From Runella sp. CRIBMP (lineage in GTDB: Bacteria > Bacteroidota > Bacteroidia > Cytophagales > Spirosomataceae), in the NCBI RefSeq assembly GCF_009905605.1, contig NZ_JAAAKZ010000001.1, positions 1 to 64,000 of the forward strand: 64,000 nt of DNA, given 5' to 3'. A program made the position numbers and the translations under genes. Of the stretch, positions 62,235 to 64,000 are shown in pieces (position 1 is the stretch's first letter; each line of letters opens with the position of its first letter). Under the pieces are notes generated by a model, which saw only the letters and a list, made by a program, of their open reading frames with translations, ran no database searches and was not told the origin of the DNA.

Positions 62235-62274
62235 AATTCTAGGAGGTTTTCGCATCAGAAAACCTCCTAGAATT
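62235..62274. repeat. Perfect 17-bp hairpin between esterase and aldolase genes
   Basis: AATTCTAGGAGGTTTTC (62235-62251) pairs perfectly with GAAAACCTCCTAGAATT (62258-62274) around GCATCA. There is no T run after it on either strand, so it is not a standard terminator. It could stabilise the upstream message, mark a processing site or be a dispersed palindromic element. Confidence 0.75.
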
Positions 62275-62298
62275 ACCACTGATAAGCCATTGTAAAAT

Positions 62299-62916
62299 AT
62301 GGAATTACTAAAAGAGCTTTCGAAATTTTCAGCCGCTACGATTTGTGAGGCCCTTGGAAACAAAGGTAATTTGCCTTCGGCCATCAAGCCAATCGCCGCA
62401 AGCATGAAAGTCTGCGGCCCAGCTTATACGGTTCAGACCATGCCTCGTGACAATGTTTTGCTGCATCGAGCTTATGCGTATGCTAAACCAGGAGATGTCT
62501 TAATTGCCAATTGTTCAGGTTTTTATGAAGCTGGTTACTGGGGTGATTTGATGAGTTTGGGGGCAAAAACCAAAGCAATCAACGGCTTAGTTATTGATGC
62601 CTGCGTGCGCGATGCCGACGATATTGAGGCGTTGGGCTTCCCTGTTTTTTCAAGAGGGTTATGCATTCGTGGTACGTCAAATCACGGTGATGGAACACTC
62701 AATGAACCCATTATAATCGGAGATGTACTGATCCATCCAGGCGATATTGTGGTGGGTGACCGTGATGGAGTGGTAGTCGTTCCGTTCAATAAACTGGAAG
62801 AAACCATCGAAAAAGCTGCCGCAAGAGAAGCCAAAGAAGAAAGAACCAGAGTCGAACTTAGAAAAGGAAGAACTTCTCTTCAGATATATGGCTGGGATGA
62901 GAAGTTTGGGTACTAG
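62299..62916 (+). CDS. RraA-family 4-carboxy-4-hydroxy-2-oxoadipate aldolase (GalC/LigK-type)
   Basis: A 205-residue member of the RraA/HMG-aldolase family. Family blocks are FSAATICEALGNKG, CGPAYTVQTMPRDN, the active-site region GYWGDLMSLGAKTKAINGLV and IDACVRDADDI (Arg-Asp pair), and GDIVVGDRDGVVVVP. Enzymes with the Arg-Asp pair cleave 4-carboxy-4-hydroxy-2-oxoadipate to pyruvate and oxaloacetate. The neighbouring GalB and GalD homologues make this role more likely than an RNase E-inhibitor-like role. Confidence 0.87.
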   Translation: MELLKELSKFSAATICEALGNKGNLPSAIKPIAASMKVCGPAYTVQTMPRDNVLLHRAYAYAKPGDVLIANCSGFYEAGYWGDLMSLGAKTKAINGLVIDACVRDADDIEALGFPVFSRGLCIRGTSNHGDGTLNEPIIIGDVLIHPGDIVVGDRDGVVVVPFNKLEETIEKAAAREAKEERTRVELRKGRTSLQIYGWDEKFGY

Positions 62917-62978
62917 TACAATGATGAGCAACAACTCATCGGGTTGTGCTCATTACTCATTATTTATCACTTATTATT

Positions 62979-63743
62979 ATGAAAATTGCCATTTTGGGTT
63001 TAGGCGAAGCGGGTGCTCGTTTTGCCAATGATTTGGCCGAAATGGGCGTGACCGTGATGGGCTACGACCCCAATCCCGTTCGAGAATTACACCCTTTTGT
63101 GATGCTTGCTTCAAGCAATGCCGAAGCCGCTAAAGACGCCGATGTGATTTTCAGCGTCAACCTATCGTCGGTATCAGAAGAAGTGGCACAGGATATTTTT
63201 CCAGTCCTTAAAAACACGCAGTTTTTTCTGGAAATGAATACATCCTCGCCCGACAAGAAAAAAAAAATTGATATGATTTTGAAACCAACGGGTGTCCAAT
63301 TCATTGATTTGGCCATCATGGCACCTGTGCCTCCCAAAGGTATCAAAACCCCATTTTTGGCGGCGGGAGAGGAGGCTATTGCTTTTTTGGAAAAAATGAA
63401 ACCGTTGAAGTTGGACCTGTCGCTCGTTGAAAATGGCAAAGTAGGCGATGCCGCTACCATGAAACTGCTGCGCTCGATTGTCTACAAAGGTGTGGCGGCG
63501 GTTATCTGTGAGGCCGTAGAAGCGGGGGATGTGTTCGGGATGCCTGAGTATATCCGCAAACAAATCAGTTCAATTATTGGCGGAAACGACGACTTGATTG
63601 AACGTTTTGTGGAAGGAAGCAAAACCCACGCCCTGCGCCGAATGCACGAAATGGAAGCCGTGATTGAAATGCTTGAAGAACGCAATCTGGACCCGATTGT
63701 CACCCGTGCTACGAGAGATAACTTGGCAAAACTGATGAACTAA
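62979..63743 (+). CDS. NAD(P)-dependent dehydrogenase of the 6PGDH/DUF1932 type
   Basis: The ATG at 62979 (MKIAILGLGEAGARFANDL) gives 254 residues. The Rossmann start GLGEAG, the FLEMNTSSPDKK block and the catalytic-type Lys region GDAATMKLLRSIVYKGV are those of beta-hydroxyacid dehydrogenases; the C-terminal half resembles DUF1932. In this operon it may oxidise or reduce a ring-cleavage product, for example the semialdehyde in protocatechuate 4,5-cleavage (a job done by the unrelated LigC elsewhere), but that is inference. The stop is directly followed by the galD-like ATG. Confidence 0.78.
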   Translation: MKIAILGLGEAGARFANDLAEMGVTVMGYDPNPVRELHPFVMLASSNAEAAKDADVIFSVNLSSVSEEVAQDIFPVLKNTQFFLEMNTSSPDKKKKIDMILKPTGVQFIDLAIMAPVPPKGIKTPFLAAGEEAIAFLEKMKPLKLDLSLVENGKVGDAATMKLLRSIVYKGVAAVICEAVEAGDVFGMPEYIRKQISSIIGGNDDLIERFVEGSKTHALRRMHEMEAVIEMLEERNLDPIVTRATRDNLAKLMN

Positions 63744-64000
63744 ATGCAAACGGCCATTCCATTCATGCAGCTTCGGGGCGGAAGCTCCAAAGGGCTTTTC
63801 TTTAAAGCTGAAGACCTGCCCACCGATAAAAACGAGCGAAACCGTTGTCTTCTACTCGCGATGGAAGGAACTACCGAGGGCGACCCTCGTCAGATTGACG
63901 GCTTAGGCGGAGCCACTTCTTTGACCAGCAAAGTAGCCATTGTCAGCAAATCAATAACACCCGAAGTGGGATATCGCTCAGCCGATTTAGACTATCTGTT
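63744..64000 (+). CDS. galD: 4-oxalomesaconate tautomerase, GalD/PrpF-type (3' end missing)
   Basis: The frame opens with ATG 63744, immediately after the TAA of the dehydrogenase gene, and runs off the window after 85 codons. MQLRGGSSKGLFFKAEDLP and DPRQIDGLGGATSLTSKVAI match the N-terminal region of the PrpF family, which includes GalD, the tautomerase that interconverts keto and enol 4-oxalomesaconate. The context with galB and an RraA-type aldolase favours GalD over methylaconitate isomerase (PrpF), though PrpF cannot be excluded from the fragment. Confidence 0.83.
   Translation, partial: MQTAIPFMQLRGGSSKGLFFKAEDLPTDKNERNRCLLLAMEGTTEGDPRQIDGLGGATSLTSKVAIVSKSITPEVGYRSADLDYL

Noticed and set aside
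62299-62916. RraA-type protein as an RNase E inhibitor
   Set aside because: The Arg-Asp pair and the galB/galD-like neighbours point to the aldolase branch of the family.
62979-63743. Assigning the dehydrogenase as LigC
   Set aside because: LigC belongs to the Gfo/Idh/MocA family; this protein has 6PGDH-type motifs, so only functional replacement can be proposed.

Overview
The window looks like a chromosomal segment of a Bacteroidota bacterium, most likely a Cytophagales/Spirosomataceae-type (Runella-like) organism. The lineage guess rests on several features: a gliding/type IX secretion gene (gldG), a C-terminal type IX sorting domain on the DUF1501 protein, TAnnTTTG-type -7 boxes in place of E. 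coli-type promoters, a TonB receptor with a carboxypeptidase-D-like N-terminal domain, and a NagB/PIG-L fusion. The family assignment is a guess; the phylum is secure. No rRNA, tRNA, insertion sequence, prophage or CRISPR array was seen.

Layout. 1-2618: surface proteins, namely the 3' part of a large Ig-repeat adhesin with 237-bp tandem repeats and a dockerin-like tail, then a secreted cohesin-like protein. 2624-5513 (minus): housekeeping genes meaB, ispD and queA. 5661-8577 (minus): a TonB receptor and lipoprotein pair, with a palindrome sitting inside a near-ideal Bacteroidota promoter. 8611-12730 (minus): a MORN-like protein and a DUF1501/DUF1800 pair. 12976-17872: cutC, a NagB-PIG-L fusion, a DUF486 membrane protein and gldG. 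17939-19834 (minus): parE.

20269-49882 is a roughly 30-kb surface-polysaccharide locus. It encodes an outer-membrane export protein with six SLBB domains, a chain-length/co-polymerase protein, an ABC exporter with a carbohydrate-binding Wzt tail, an aminotransferase, a WbqC protein and a NeuD-like acyltransferase (amino-sugar synthesis and acylation). It also has many GT2/GT4/GT8-like glycosyltransferases, membrane GT-C-like proteins, a polyprenyl-phosphate sugar synthase, an O-antigen ligase/polymerase-like protein, an acyltransferase-3 protein, a secreted glycoside-hydrolase-like protein and an SGNH protein. An ACTTTG-N5-CAAAGT palindrome precedes the locus and occurs twice before the acyltransferase gene. 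Strong terminators at 29269 and 47654 divide the locus into separate transcription units.

49885-57411: an FG-GAP repeat protein, a secreted lysine-rich protein with a PBCV-adaptor-like tail, a Uma2 protein, clpB, RNase D and a zincin peptidase. A decayed beta-carbonic anhydrase follows at 57398-57660.

57724-64000 (end): an AraC-type regulator divergent from an aromatic-catabolism operon. The operon has a VOC-type extradiol dioxygenase, a GalB-type 4-oxalomesaconate hydratase, a Tat-exported carboxylesterase, an RraA-family (GalC/LigK-type) aldolase, a 6PGDH/DUF1932 dehydrogenase and the start of a GalD/PrpF-type tautomerase that runs off the window. Together these outline conversion of a gallate- or protocatechuate-like ring through 4-oxalomesaconate to pyruvate and oxaloacetate. 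It is the most interesting system here, because the ring-cleaving enzyme and the dehydrogenase do not belong to the families used in the described gallate/protocatechuate 4,5-cleavage pathways.
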